A DNA stretch of 64,000 nucleotides. It comes from Brachionus manjavacas (lineage: Eukaryota > Rotifera > Eurotatoria > Ploima > Brachionidae). A model generated the notes under the pieces. It made no database searches. It saw only the letters and a program-made list of their open reading frames with translations, and had not been told where the DNA came from. The stretch spans positions 310,001 to 374,000 of the forward strand of contig JAHQIY010000023.1 of NCBI GenBank assembly GCA_019054805.1. The letters run 5' to 3'. Below, piece by piece: positions 10,404 through 19,912 of this stretch. A program made the position numbers and the translations under genes. Within the stretch, counting starts at the first letter, position 1. The number at the start of each line of letters is the position of its first letter.

Positions 10404-12599
10404 TTACAAAAGAGATAATGTTTTTATGAATTGATAATTAGGTATTTTTTGGTTAATTAAAGGAATTTTTAAACAATTGAATAAATGTATTAATTCAGTC
10501 TCTACTGATTTTCTAATTGAATCATCAATTAGATTACTTTTGAAAATAACAAAAACAAAGTCATGTGTATCATGATCTACTTTACCAAAATGGTTTGCTA
10601 TCTCTGAGTTAGAGTCAAAATTTTCAAGACTTTTTACAATGTTTTTTCTAAACCGTGCAATGTTATTCAAATGTTGATAAATTCTTGTTTTACAATTTTT
10701 ACTTGTTTCACCTACATAAAACAAATTACATTTTTTACACTTGATTTTATAAACACAACCTACTGAATTACAATCACTGTTACTTTTAATAGGTATATAC
10801 TTATTAGTAAATTTTAAATAATAAGATTCAAATAAGAAACAACAAATTTTACAATTTAAATTAGAACACTTTTTACAAAAAAACTTTTTATTTTTTGATT
10901 CAAATTTAAAATTATGAATTAAAATTGACCCTAGATTTTGATTTATTTTGTTTACAAACAACAAATTTTTATTCTTAAAAAACTCACAATAATCTGAATC
11001 TTGTTTAATTTTAGAAAATGAATCATTTACAATTATTTTGAAATTAAATAAATTTTTATCAAAATTAAAAAACACTTTTAACTTAGTATTTGCTTCCTTT
11101 TTTTCTTTGTTTTTATACGGTAGTAAAGCTGAACGGTCTAATTCTCCAACTTGTCTAGCAATACCGCTTATTTTCTTAAAACAATAGCCCTTTTTCAACA
11201 AATGAATTAACAAATTGCGCGAATTTGACAAATAGTCGATTAATGACGAACAAATCCTCCGAATACGAATAAACAGTGACGTTGGAATATTATCGAAAAT
11301 GTGACTCGGGTGGTTAGATGATGTTAAAAGATATGGTTGACAATTTGTTGGTTTTATATACAAATCAGACTTAATTAAACCCAAAAATGGATCGAAACTT
11401 AGTTTTAAGTCCAAAAATATAACACTGTGACCTTTGATTATGTTTAATTTTAAATAAATAAATTGTTTTTCCAAGTCTTCCAGATTTATTTCAAATGCTG
11501 AAATAATCAAAATGTCGTCAATGAAACGTTTATATAAAATTACTGAATTTAAACTTAGCCAATTCTTTTCTAAAAGATACAGATAAAAGTTCGCGACTGT
11601 TGGTCCGCATTTACAGCCCATTGGAAGACCAATAGTTTGTTTGAAATTTTGCTCTTGAAATTTAAATATCCCATTGTTAAAAACTAATAACATTATTTCT
11701 CTAAAACCAATTAAATCCAAATGTAAATTAAACTCATAACTTGAATTTGAAAGAAATTCACAAATTGTATTTGTCCCACAATTTTTCACCAACGGTTGTA
11801 AAAAAATATCTATAAATTCACTCAAAATACCAGTTGGATGCCTAATAGAATTAATTATTGGTCTAATTCCGAATTTTGATTTATGTATTTTCGCAAGAAT
11901 GCGAAAGTTGCCATTTTTGTATTCACCGTGTAATTTAAACTTTTTAAATAACTTGTCTGAAATATTTCCATTTTCAAATAGTTGGGTTAATTTCGAATTA
12001 ATCGTGTCTTTAGTTGTTTCAAGTGGGTCAAAATTTAAAGTTTCATACGTTGAATTATTATTCAGATGTTGGGTGCATAACTGATGATAATCTTCATTGG
12101 ACATTAAAATTGTACCCACATTTTTATCACACTGAGTGATTTTGAACGGTTTGATTTTGATGAATTTTTGAAGAGAGCTAATTTGAGAATCAGTTAAATT
12201 AACATTATTTGGATTAAATTCTGATTGACTTGCAAAATTGCTAATTATATTTCTTTTTAATTCATTTGACTCTCTTTGAATCGGGATATTTTGTTTATTC
12301 CTTTTGACATAACTTCTCCTGTTTGTTAAATAATCTTCGAAAATACGATTAAAATTTAAAACATGAATGTCTTGACTACTGTCATCATTTGAAACAAAAC
12401 TATCTCTATCAACATGTGTAGTTGAATTATCTACATCAAAATCTTCATCGATATTTTGATTTGTTTTAAAATTTTTTAGTTTATTTATAAAAATATCAAA
12501 ATTAAAGTTTGAAATACTACAATCGATTTGAGATAAAAGATAAGAATAAAATTCAAAATTATCATTTATTAAACAAGGAGAAAATTTTAAGCCTAAATT
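10404..12599 (-). CDS. PLE ORF2, unit 3: reverse transcriptase + GIY-YIG endonuclease
   Basis: 731 codons, open from the codon after TAA 12,602-12,600 to the stop at 10,404. The order is: N-terminal NLGLKFSP and acidic linker (codons 1-150); DKNVGTILMSNEDYH, typical of the PLE N-terminal RT region; RPIINSI; motif B QTIGLPMGCKCGP; catalytic RFIDDILII; the FLDLKL block; a basic thumb; a CX2C-CX2C knuckle; and a GIY-YIG nuclease (VYKI, FYVGET, RIYQH, ETELIH). The family copies RNA at a nicked target. Between LVKN and motif B there are only about 50 residues, and the usual D-x-x-S-L-Y motif A is not visible, so the RT is probably inactive. With no ATG near its start, ORF2 would need frameshifting, readthrough or splicing from ORF1. 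Confidence 0.85.
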   Translation of the reverse strand, partial: NLGLKFSPCLINDNFEFYSYLLSQIDCSISNFNFDIFINKLKNFKTNQNIDEDFDVDNSTTHVDRDSFVSNDDSSQDIHVLNFNRIFEDYLTNRRSYVKRNKQNIPIQRESNELKRNIISNFASQSEFNPNNVNLTDSQISSLQKFIKIKPFKITQCDKNVGTILMSNEDYHQLCTQHLNNNSTYETLNFDPLETTKDTINSKLTQLFENGNISDKLFKKFKLHGEYKNGNFRILAKIHKSKFGIRPIINSIRHPTGILSEFIDIFLQPLVKNCGTNTICEFLSNSSYEFNLHLDLIGFREIMLLVFNNGIFKFQEQNFKQTIGLPMGCKCGPTVANFYLYLLEKNWLSLNSVILYKRFIDDILIISAFEINLEDLEKQFIYLKLNIIKGHSVIFLDLKLSFDPFLGLIKSDLYIKPTNCQPYLLTSSNHPSHIFDNIPTSLFIRIRRICSSLIDYLSNSRNLLIHLLKKGYCFKKISGIARQVGELDRSALLPYKNKEKKEANTKLKVFFNFDKNLFNFKIIVNDSFSKIKQDSDYCEFFKNKNLLFVNKINQNLGSILIHNFKFESKNKKFFCKKCSNLNCKICCFLFESYYLKFTNKYIPIKSNSDCNSVGCVYKIKCKKCNLFYVGETSKNCKTRIYQHLNNIARFRKNIVKSLENFDSNSEIANHFGKVDHDTHDFVFVIFKSNLIDDSIRKSVETELIHLFNCLKIPLINQKIPNYQFIKTLSLL

Positions 12600-12703
12600 T
12601 TAAATTGTACATACATCATATAATAATTGATGGGAATCATCTATTGTACCAAAACTAAATACCAGGTTCAATAATTTAAAAATAGGCTTATTTGACTCAA
12701 TTG

Positions 12704-14272
12704 CTAAAATTTCCGATCGTTCATAAATGTCCGACGAAAATTTAGCGGTCTTTGGCGATGTTGATATCTATTATTGTTGAACGACTGTCTAAATTGACCT
12801 TGACACTCACCACGATCACTCAATTCAGCGTTATATTGCTGTTGGTAACTCTTGTAATTTTCTCTTGTTTTGAAATTATTAAAAAAATTCTTTCTATGAA
12901 AATTTTGTTTATAATAATTATTATGAAAACTTTGTCTTTCTAAATTAGTATTACGACAATTATACGAAAAATTGTTTGAAAAATTGTTTGAATAATTACT
13001 AAATTTACCAAAATTTCTATAATAACTGCTTTTGTTTTTGTTTTTGTTTTGATACACATGGTTTTGATTAGCTCTATGATTCGAGTCTGTTTCAATGTTT
13101 TGGATTTTATTATTTTGAATTTTGACTTCACTAAACCTTGTGTTTTTTACCACTTTATTATTTTGATTATTTGTTTTTTGATCTCGTACATTAGTTTTTT
13201 TCTCTGAATTTGATTTAAATTTTTGATTTTTAGATTTTACCAAATTGCTTTTTTTCGCTTTAACTTCACGGTCAAAAATAATATCAGACTCAACTTCCTT
13301 TTCTTTTGGATTAGATTCTTTTTTCGACTGTTTTACAACAAATGGTCTTGCCACAATACGTTTCGCTTTTTCATCGGACTTGATGAAGTCGTTTTTGAAA
13401 ATTTCGATCTGTTGTTTTTCTAACTCACTCAACAATTCATTAATTTTTTCAATATTATTTTCACCAAAATTAATTACAAGCTCATTTTTATGCTTTAATC
13501 GATTTTCTTTTAACAAATTAACTTGTTCAGATAATCTTGTAATTGATAGATTGATCATACCCTTTTGAGTTTCATGAATAAAATTGTTATAGCGTTCTAT
13601 AAAAATACTATCATGACTCAAAAATGGCTCTGGAAAATTCTTGTAAAACAATTGACTTGGAGTTGTATCATTGTTGAGATGAAATTGAAGAATCTTAATA
13701 TCATTTTCCTTCTTTTCAATTCGTCCAATTATAGATCGGATAAGTTTATAATTAAAATCTTTTTTCACCGATTCAACATCGAAGTTATTTTCTTCATTAA
13801 TGATTGTATCATTTACTATTCTACTATCTAAATTTGGTGTTTGAATATCCAAATTAGTACTTGTATACGGAGCAACAACTTTTTCTTTGACTCGATTAAA
13901 TTTTTCCAAAATGATATTTGATGGTATACCAGCTCCACTTAAATTTGGCTTTTTTGTTGTGATAATTTCTAGCAATTTAAAACTAGAATTTTTTATAAAT
14001 GATGGTTCAAGTTTTTCATAAATTGTTGATAAAGCATGAAGTAGATTGGAAGTTTTAATTTCTAAGCCATACACTGATTTGATCGATTTGTAACACGCTT
14101 CATGATGATTCTTAAACGAACCCAATTGATGGCTAGAAAAATGTTCTATATTCTCATTTGATTTATCGAGGATAAATGAGCTAAGTTTATTCAAAGCCTC
14201 GTGAAGTTGGATCGACGAATTAGAATTTTGATCTGATTGATTGTTATTGATTTTTTCTTTTTGTTTTGACAT
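12704..14272 (-). CDS. PLE ORF1, unit 3: nucleocapsid-like protein
   Basis: 522 aa, ATG start (MSKQKEKINNN). I recognise no named domain. Residues about 20-120 are predicted helical and include SSFILDKSNENIEHFSSHQLG. The middle (about 190-320) is Glu/Lys/Leu-rich with heptad-like spacing, suggesting a coiled coil. Residues about 310-390 are strongly basic. The last 130 residues are rich in Asn, Arg, Tyr and Phe (YYRNFGKFSNYSNN and similar), as expected of an RNA-binding, low-complexity tail. An RNA-packaging role is inferred by analogy with ORF1 proteins of other retroelements. The decayed relative at 21,108, 27,800 and 35,178 has a recognisable homologue, so ORF1 is an old, retained part of this lineage. 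ORF2 lies in another frame just downstream. Confidence 0.8.
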   Translation of the reverse strand: MSKQKEKINNNQSDQNSNSSIQLHEALNKLSSFILDKSNENIEHFSSHQLGSFKNHHEACYKSIKSVYGLEIKTSNLLHALSTIYEKLEPSFIKNSSFKLLEIITTKKPNLSGAGIPSNIILEKFNRVKEKVVAPYTSTNLDIQTPNLDSRIVNDTIINEENNFDVESVKKDFNYKLIRSIIGRIEKKENDIKILQFHLNNDTTPSQLFYKNFPEPFLSHDSIFIERYNNFIHETQKGMINLSITRLSEQVNLLKENRLKHKNELVINFGENNIEKINELLSELEKQQIEIFKNDFIKSDEKAKRIVARPFVVKQSKKESNPKEKEVESDIIFDREVKAKKSNLVKSKNQKFKSNSEKKTNVRDQKTNNQNNKVVKNTRFSEVKIQNNKIQNIETDSNHRANQNHVYQNKNKNKSSYYRNFGKFSNYSNNFSNNFSYNCRNTNLERQSFHNNYYKQNFHRKNFFNNFKTRENYKSYQQQYNAELSDRGECQGQFRQSFNNNRYQHRQRPLNFRRTFMNDRKF

Positions 14273-14379
14273 CCCGGAACAAATTAATGTTACTCAATTA
14301 AACAAAATAAAAAGGATTGAAGTTTTTTTACAAAAAACTTTTATTTAAAAAATATATATACAAAATAATTGTCTATGTC

Positions 14380-14411
14380 GACGCGTTTCGGCAATATTTT
14401 GCCTTCTTCAG
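14380..14411 (-). ncRNA. Hammerhead-ribozyme-like motif, PLE unit 3
   Basis: Same core as in the other units. It lies about 108 nt upstream of the ORF1 ATG at 14,272. Confidence 0.75.
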
Positions 14412-14636
14412 GACAATCTAAAAGAAAAAATCAATTTTTTAGTTTTTTTACACAAAAATTTGAAAAAATATTTTTTATTTCCACATTTTTCCAAAATAAA
14501 TTATAAATAAATAAATTTTATTTTCAATTCAAAGAAGAATAAAATATAATAAATTAAATTTAAAAAAATATATTTTTCCAAATTAATTTAACTTTACAAA
14601 CAACATTGTTTATTAATTTAATTTAATTTTTATTGT

Positions 14637-16830
14637 TTACAAAAGAGATAATGTTTTTATGAATTGATAATTAGGTATTTTTTGGTTAATTAAAGGAATT
14701 TTTAAACAATTGAATAAATGTATTAATTCAGTCTCTACTGATTTTCTAATTGAATCATCAATTAGATTACTTTTGAAAATAACAAAAACAAAGTCATGTG
14801 TATCATGATCTACTTTACCAAAATGGTTTGCTATCTCTGAGTTAGAGTCAAAATTTTCAAGACTTTTTACAATGTTTTTTCTAAACCGTGCAATGTTATT
14901 CAAATGTTGATAAATTCTTGTTTTACAATTTTTACTTGTTTCACCTACATAAAACAAATTACATTTTTTACACTTGATTTTATAAACACAACCTACTGAA
15001 TTACAATCACTGTTACTTTTAATAGGTATATACTTATTAGTAAATTTTAAATAATAAGATTCAAATAAGAAACAACAAATTTTACAATTTAAATTAGAAC
15101 ACTTTTTACAAAAAAACTTTTTATTTTTTGATTCAAATTTAAAATTATGAATTAAAATTGACCCTAGATTTTGATTTATTTTGTTTACAAACAACAAATT
15201 TTTATTCTTAAAAAACTCACAATAATCTGAATCTTGTTTAATTTTAGAAAATGAATCATTTACAATTATTTTGAAATTAAATAAATTTTTATCAAAATTA
15301 AAAAACACTTTTAACTTAGTATTTGCTTCCTTTTTTCTTTGTTTTTATACGGTAGTAAAGCTGAACGGTCTAATTCTCCAACTTGTCTAGCAATACCGCT
15401 TATTTTCTTAAAACAATAGCCCTTTTTCAACAAATGAATTAACAAATTGCGCGAATTTGACAAATAGTCGATTAATGACGAACAAATCCTCCGAATACGA
15501 ATAAACAGTGACGTTGGAATATTATCGAAAATGTGACTCGGGTGGTTAGATGATGTTAAAAGATATGGTTGACAATTTGTTGGTTTTATATACAAATCAG
15601 ACTTAATTAAACCCAAAAATGGATCGAAACTTAGTTTTAAGTCCAAAAATATAACACTGTGACCTTTGATTATGTTTAATTTTAAATAAATAAATTGTTT
15701 TTCCAAGTCTTCCAGATTTATTTCAAATGCTGAAATAATCAAAATGTCGTCAATGAAACGTTTATATAAAATTACTGAATTTAAACTTAGCCAATTCTTT
15801 TCTAAAAGATACAGATAAAAGTTCGCGACTGTTGGTCCGCATTTACAGCCCATTGGAAGACCAATAGTTTGTTTGAAATTTTGCTCTTGAAATTTAAATA
15901 TCCCATTGTTAAAAACTAATAACATTATTTCTCTAAAACCAATTAAATCCAAATGTAAATTAAACTCATAACTTGAATTTGAAAGAAATTCACAAATTGT
16001 ATTTGTCCCACAATTTTTCACCAACGGTTGTAAAAAATATCTATAAATTCACTCAAAATACCAGTTGGATGCCTAATAGAATTAATTATTGGTCTAATTC
16101 CGAATTTTGATTTATGTATTTTCGCAAGAATGCGAAAGTTGCCATTTTTGTATTCACCGTGTAATTTAAACTTTTTAAATAACTTGTCTGAAATATTTCC
16201 ATTTTCAAATAGTTGGGTTAATTTCGAATTAATCGTGTCTTTAGTTGTTTCAAGTGGGTCAAAATTTAAAGTTTCATACGTTGAATTATTATTCAGATGT
16301 TGGGTGCATAACTGATGATAATCTTCATTGGACATTAAAATTGTACCCACATTTTTATCACACTGAGTGATTTTGAACGGTTTGATTTTGATGAATTTTT
16401 GAAGAGAGCTAATTTGAGAATCAGTTAAATTAACATTATTTGGATTAAATTCTGATTGACTTGCAAAATTGCTAATTATATTTCTTTTTAATTCATTTGA
16501 CTCTCTTTGAATCGGGATATTTTGTTTATTCCTTTTGACATAACTTCTCCTGTTTGTTAAATAATCTTCGAAAATACGATTAAAATTTAAAACATGAATG
16601 TCTTGACTACTGTCATCATTTGAAACAAAACTATCTCTATCAACATGTGTAGTTGAATTATCTACATCAAAATCTTCATCGATATTTTGATTTGTTTTAA
16701 AATTTTTTAGTTTATTTATAAAAATATCAAAATTAAAGTTTGAAATACTACAATCGATTTGAGATAAAAGATAAGAATAAAATTCAAAATTATCATTTAT
16801 TAAACAAGGAGAAAATTTTAAGCCTAAATT
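14637..16830 (-). pseudogene. PLE ORF2, unit 4: RT + GIY-YIG, two frameshifts
   Basis: Two single-base homopolymer losses relative to unit 3. One is in the A-run near 16,033 (6 A for 7), which splits the RT between the RPIINSI and motif B regions. The other is in the T-run near 15,325, which separates the nuclease. Otherwise it is near-identical to the other copies, with the shared TAA at 16,831-16,833. Confidence 0.87.
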
Positions 16831-16934
16831 TTAAATTGTACATACATCATATAATAATTGATGGGAATCATCTATTGTACCAAAACTAAATACCAGGTTC
16901 AATAATTTAAAAATAGGCTTATTTGACTCAATTG

Positions 16935-18503
16935 CTAAAATTTCCGATCGTTCATAAATGTCCGACGAAAATTTAGCGGTCTTTGGCGATGTTGATATCT
17001 ATTATTGTTGAACGACTGTCTAAATTGACCTTGACACTCACCACGATCACTCAATTCAGCGTTATATTGCTGTTGGTAACTCTTGTAATTTTCTCTTGTT
17101 TTGAAATTATTAAAAAAATTCTTTCTATGAAAATTTTGTTTATAATAATTATTATGAAAACTTTGTCTTTCTAAATTAGTATTACGACAATTATACGAAA
17201 AATTGTTTGAAAAATTGTTTGAATAATTACTAAATTTACCAAAATTTCTATAATAACTGCTTTTGTTTTTGTTTTTGTTTTGATACACATGGTTTTGATT
17301 AGCTCTATGATTCGAGTCTGTTTCAATGTTTTGGATTTTATTATTTTGAATTTTGACTTCACTAAACCTTGTGTTTTTTACCACTTTATTATTTTGATTA
17401 TTTGTTTTTTGATCTCGTACATTAGTTTTTTTCTCTGAATTTGATTTAAATTTTTGATTTTTAGATTTTACCAAATTGCTTTTTTTCGCTTTAACTTCAC
17501 GGTCAAAAATAATATCAGACTCAACTTCCTTTTCTTTTGGATTAGATTCTTTTTTCGACTGTTTTACAACAAATGGTCTTGCCACAATACGTTTCGCTTT
17601 TTCATCGGACTTGATGAAGTCGTTTTTGAAAATTTCGATCTGTTGTTTTTCTAACTCACTCAACAATTCATTAATTTTTTCAATATTATTTTCACCAAAA
17701 TTAATTACAAGCTCATTTTTATGCTTTAATCGATTTTCTTTTAACAAATTAACTTGTTCAGATAATCTTGAAATTGATAGATTGATCATACCCTTTTGAG
17801 TTTCATGAATAAAATTGTTATAGCGTTCTATAAAAATACTATCATGACTCAAAAATGGCTCTGGAAAATTCTTGTAAAACAATTGACTTGGAGTTGTATC
17901 ATTGTTGAGATGAAATTGAAGAATCTTAATATCATTTTCCTTCTTTTCAATTCGTCCAATTATAGATCGGATAAGTTTATAATTAAAATCTTTTTTCACC
18001 GATTCAACATCGAAGTTATTTTCTTCATTAATGATTGTATCATTTACTATTCTACTATCTAAATTTGGTGTTTGAATATCCAAATTAGTACTTGTATACG
18101 GAGCAACAACTTTTTCTTTGACTCGATTAAATTTTTCCAAAATGATATTTGATGGTATACCAGCTCCACTTAAATTTGGCTTTTTTGTTGTGATAATTTC
18201 TAGCAATTTAAAACTAGAATTTTTTATAAATGATGGTTCAAGTTTTTCATAAATTGTTGATAAAGCATGAAGTAGATTGGAAGTTTTAATTTCTAAGCCA
18301 TACACTGATTTGATCGATTTGTAACACGCTTCATGATGATTCTTAAACGAACCCAATTGATGGCTAGAAAAATGTTCTATATTCTCATTTGATTTATCGA
18401 GGATAAATGAGCTAAGTTTATTCAAAGCCTCGTGAAGTTGGATCGACGAATTAGAATTTTGATCTGATTGATTGTTATTGATTTTTTCTTTTTGTTTTGA
18501 CAT
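16935..18503 (-). CDS. PLE ORF1, unit 4: nucleocapsid-like protein
   Basis: Intact 522-aa copy with the same ATG, helical middle and Asn/Arg-rich tail as unit 3. One visible substitution (ISRLSEQ for ITRLSEQ). It is followed on the transcript by the broken ORF2 of this unit, so any product would be ORF1 only. Confidence 0.8.
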   Translation of the reverse strand: MSKQKEKINNNQSDQNSNSSIQLHEALNKLSSFILDKSNENIEHFSSHQLGSFKNHHEACYKSIKSVYGLEIKTSNLLHALSTIYEKLEPSFIKNSSFKLLEIITTKKPNLSGAGIPSNIILEKFNRVKEKVVAPYTSTNLDIQTPNLDSRIVNDTIINEENNFDVESVKKDFNYKLIRSIIGRIEKKENDIKILQFHLNNDTTPSQLFYKNFPEPFLSHDSIFIERYNNFIHETQKGMINLSISRLSEQVNLLKENRLKHKNELVINFGENNIEKINELLSELEKQQIEIFKNDFIKSDEKAKRIVARPFVVKQSKKESNPKEKEVESDIIFDREVKAKKSNLVKSKNQKFKSNSEKKTNVRDQKTNNQNNKVVKNTRFSEVKIQNNKIQNIETDSNHRANQNHVYQNKNKNKSSYYRNFGKFSNYSNNFSNNFSYNCRNTNLERQSFHNNYYKQNFHRKNFFNNFKTRENYKSYQQQYNAELSDRGECQGQFRQSFNNNRYQHRQRPLNFRRTFMNDRKF

Positions 18504-18610
18504 CCCGGAACAAATTAATGTTACTCAATTAAACAAAATAAAAAGGATTGAAGTTTTTTTACAAAAAACTTTTATTTAAAAAATATATATACAAAATAAT
18601 TGTCTATGTC

Positions 18611-18642
18611 GACGCGTTTCGGCAATATTTTGCCTTCTTCAG
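18611..18642 (-). ncRNA. Hammerhead-ribozyme-like motif, PLE unit 4
   Basis: Same core as the other three. It lies between the 3' end of truncated unit 5 and ORF1 of unit 4, i.e. in the internal pseudo-LTR position expected for a PLE with an upstream partial copy. Confidence 0.75.
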
Positions 18643-18847
18643 GACAATCTAAAAGAAAAAATCAATTTTTTAGTTTTTTTACACAAAAATTTAAAAAAAA
18701 AAAAAAAAAAAAAGAAAAAATATTTTTTATTTCCACATTTTTCCAAAATAAATTATAAATAAATAAATTTTATTTTCAATTCAAAGAAGAATAAAATATA
18801 ATAAATTAAATTTAAAAAAATATATTTTTCCAAATTAATTTAACTTT

Positions 18848-19912
18848 ACAAACAACATTGTTTATTAATTTAATTTAATTTTTATTGTTTACAAAAGAGA
18901 TAATGTTTTTATGAATTGATAATTAGGTATTTTTTGGTTAATTAAAGGAATTTTTAAACAATTGAATAAATGTATTAATTCAGTCTCTACTGATTTTCTA
19001 ATTGAATCATCAATTAGATTACTTTTGAAAATAACAAAAACAAAGTCATGTGTATCATGATCTACTTTACCAAAATGGTTTGCTATCTCTGAGTTAGAGT
19101 CAAAATTTTCAAGACTTTTTACAATGTTTTTTCTAAACCGTGCAATGTTATTCAAATGTTGATAAATTCTTGTTTTACAATTTTTACTTGTTTCACCTAC
19201 ATAAAACAAATTACATTTTTTACACTTGATTTTATAAACACAACCTACTGAATTACAATCACTGTTACTTTTAATAGGTATATACTTATTAGTAAATTTT
19301 AAATAATAAGATTCAAATAAGAAACAACAAATTTTACAATTTAAATTAGAACACTTTTTACAAAAAAACTTTTTATTTTTTGATTCAAATTTAAAATTAT
19401 GAATTAAAATTGACCCTAGATTTTGATTTATTTTGTTTACAAACAACAAATTTTTATTCTTAAAAAACTCACAATAATCTGAATCTTGTTTAATTTTAGA
19501 AAATGAATCATTTACAATTATTTTGAAATTAAATAAATTTTTATCAAAATTAAAAAACACTTTTAACTTAGTATTTGCTTCCTTTTTTTCTTTGTTTTTA
19601 TACGGTAGTAAAGCTGAACGGTCTAATTCTCCAACTTGTCTAGCAATACCGCTTATTTTCTTAAAACAATAGCCCTTTTTCAACAAATGAATTAACAAAT
19701 TGCGCGAATTTGACAAATAGTCGATTAATGACGAACAAATCCTCCGAATACGAATAAACAGTGACGTTGGAATATTATCGAAAATGTGACTCGGGTGGTT
19801 AGATGATGTTAAAAGATATGGTTGACAATTTGTTGGTTTTATATACAAATCAGACTTAATTAAACCCAAAAATGGATCGAAACTTAGTTTTAAGTCCAAA
19901 AATATAACACTG
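18848..19912 (-). mobile_element. Penelope-like element, unit 5, 5'-truncated
   Basis: Only the 3' quarter of the element is present. Similarity to the full units stops within the RT gene at about 19,912 (cactgtgacc in full units, cactgtaaaa here). The remaining frame is open from the truncation to its stop at 18,889: the RT thumb, the Cys knuckle and the full GIY-YIG domain, with the 7-T form of the junction. A 5'-truncated copy at the upstream end is the usual outcome of PLE integration. Confidence 0.92.
18889..19912 (-). pseudogene. PLE ORF2 C-terminal fragment, unit 5
   Basis: Encodes the last roughly 340 residues of ORF2 in one frame (FLDLKLSFDPFLG through to the GIY-YIG domain). The open frame runs about 22 codons further into flanking DNA (to 19,980, starting MGFKILKIAKYF), which is host-repeat sequence and not part of the element. 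Confidence 0.85.

Larger units (their letters stand above)
10363..14595 (-). mobile_element. Penelope-like element, array unit 3 (best preserved)
   Basis: The only unit in which ORF1 is fully open and ORF2 is open from just after the shared TAA to its stop. It is 4,233 bp long; its neighbours differ mainly in the A-tract near the ribozyme, which is nearly absent at the upstream end of this unit (14,455-14,475). It is the best representative of the family in this window. Confidence 0.93.
14596..18847 (-). mobile_element. Penelope-like element, array unit 4
   Basis: Full-length unit, 4,252 bp, joined directly to unit 3 and to the truncated unit 5. ORF1 is intact and ORF2 has two one-base deletions. 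It shares the ORF1 SIIGRIEKK variant with unit 3, while units 1 and 2 have SLIGRIEKK. This suggests that neighbouring units are more closely related. Confidence 0.92.

Noticed and set aside
12660..12730. Programmed -1 frameshift signal between ORF1 and ORF2
   Set aside because: No X-XXY-YYZ heptamer is in phase near the ORF1 stop. The A-run at the RT/nuclease junction matches a slippery-like sequence but is explained by the intact 7-T copies.
1..19912. CRISPR array or prokaryotic operon reading of the repeats
   Set aside because: Repeat units are 4.25 kb with RT and GIY-YIG ORFs; introns and eukaryotic transposons elsewhere show this is a eukaryotic genome.
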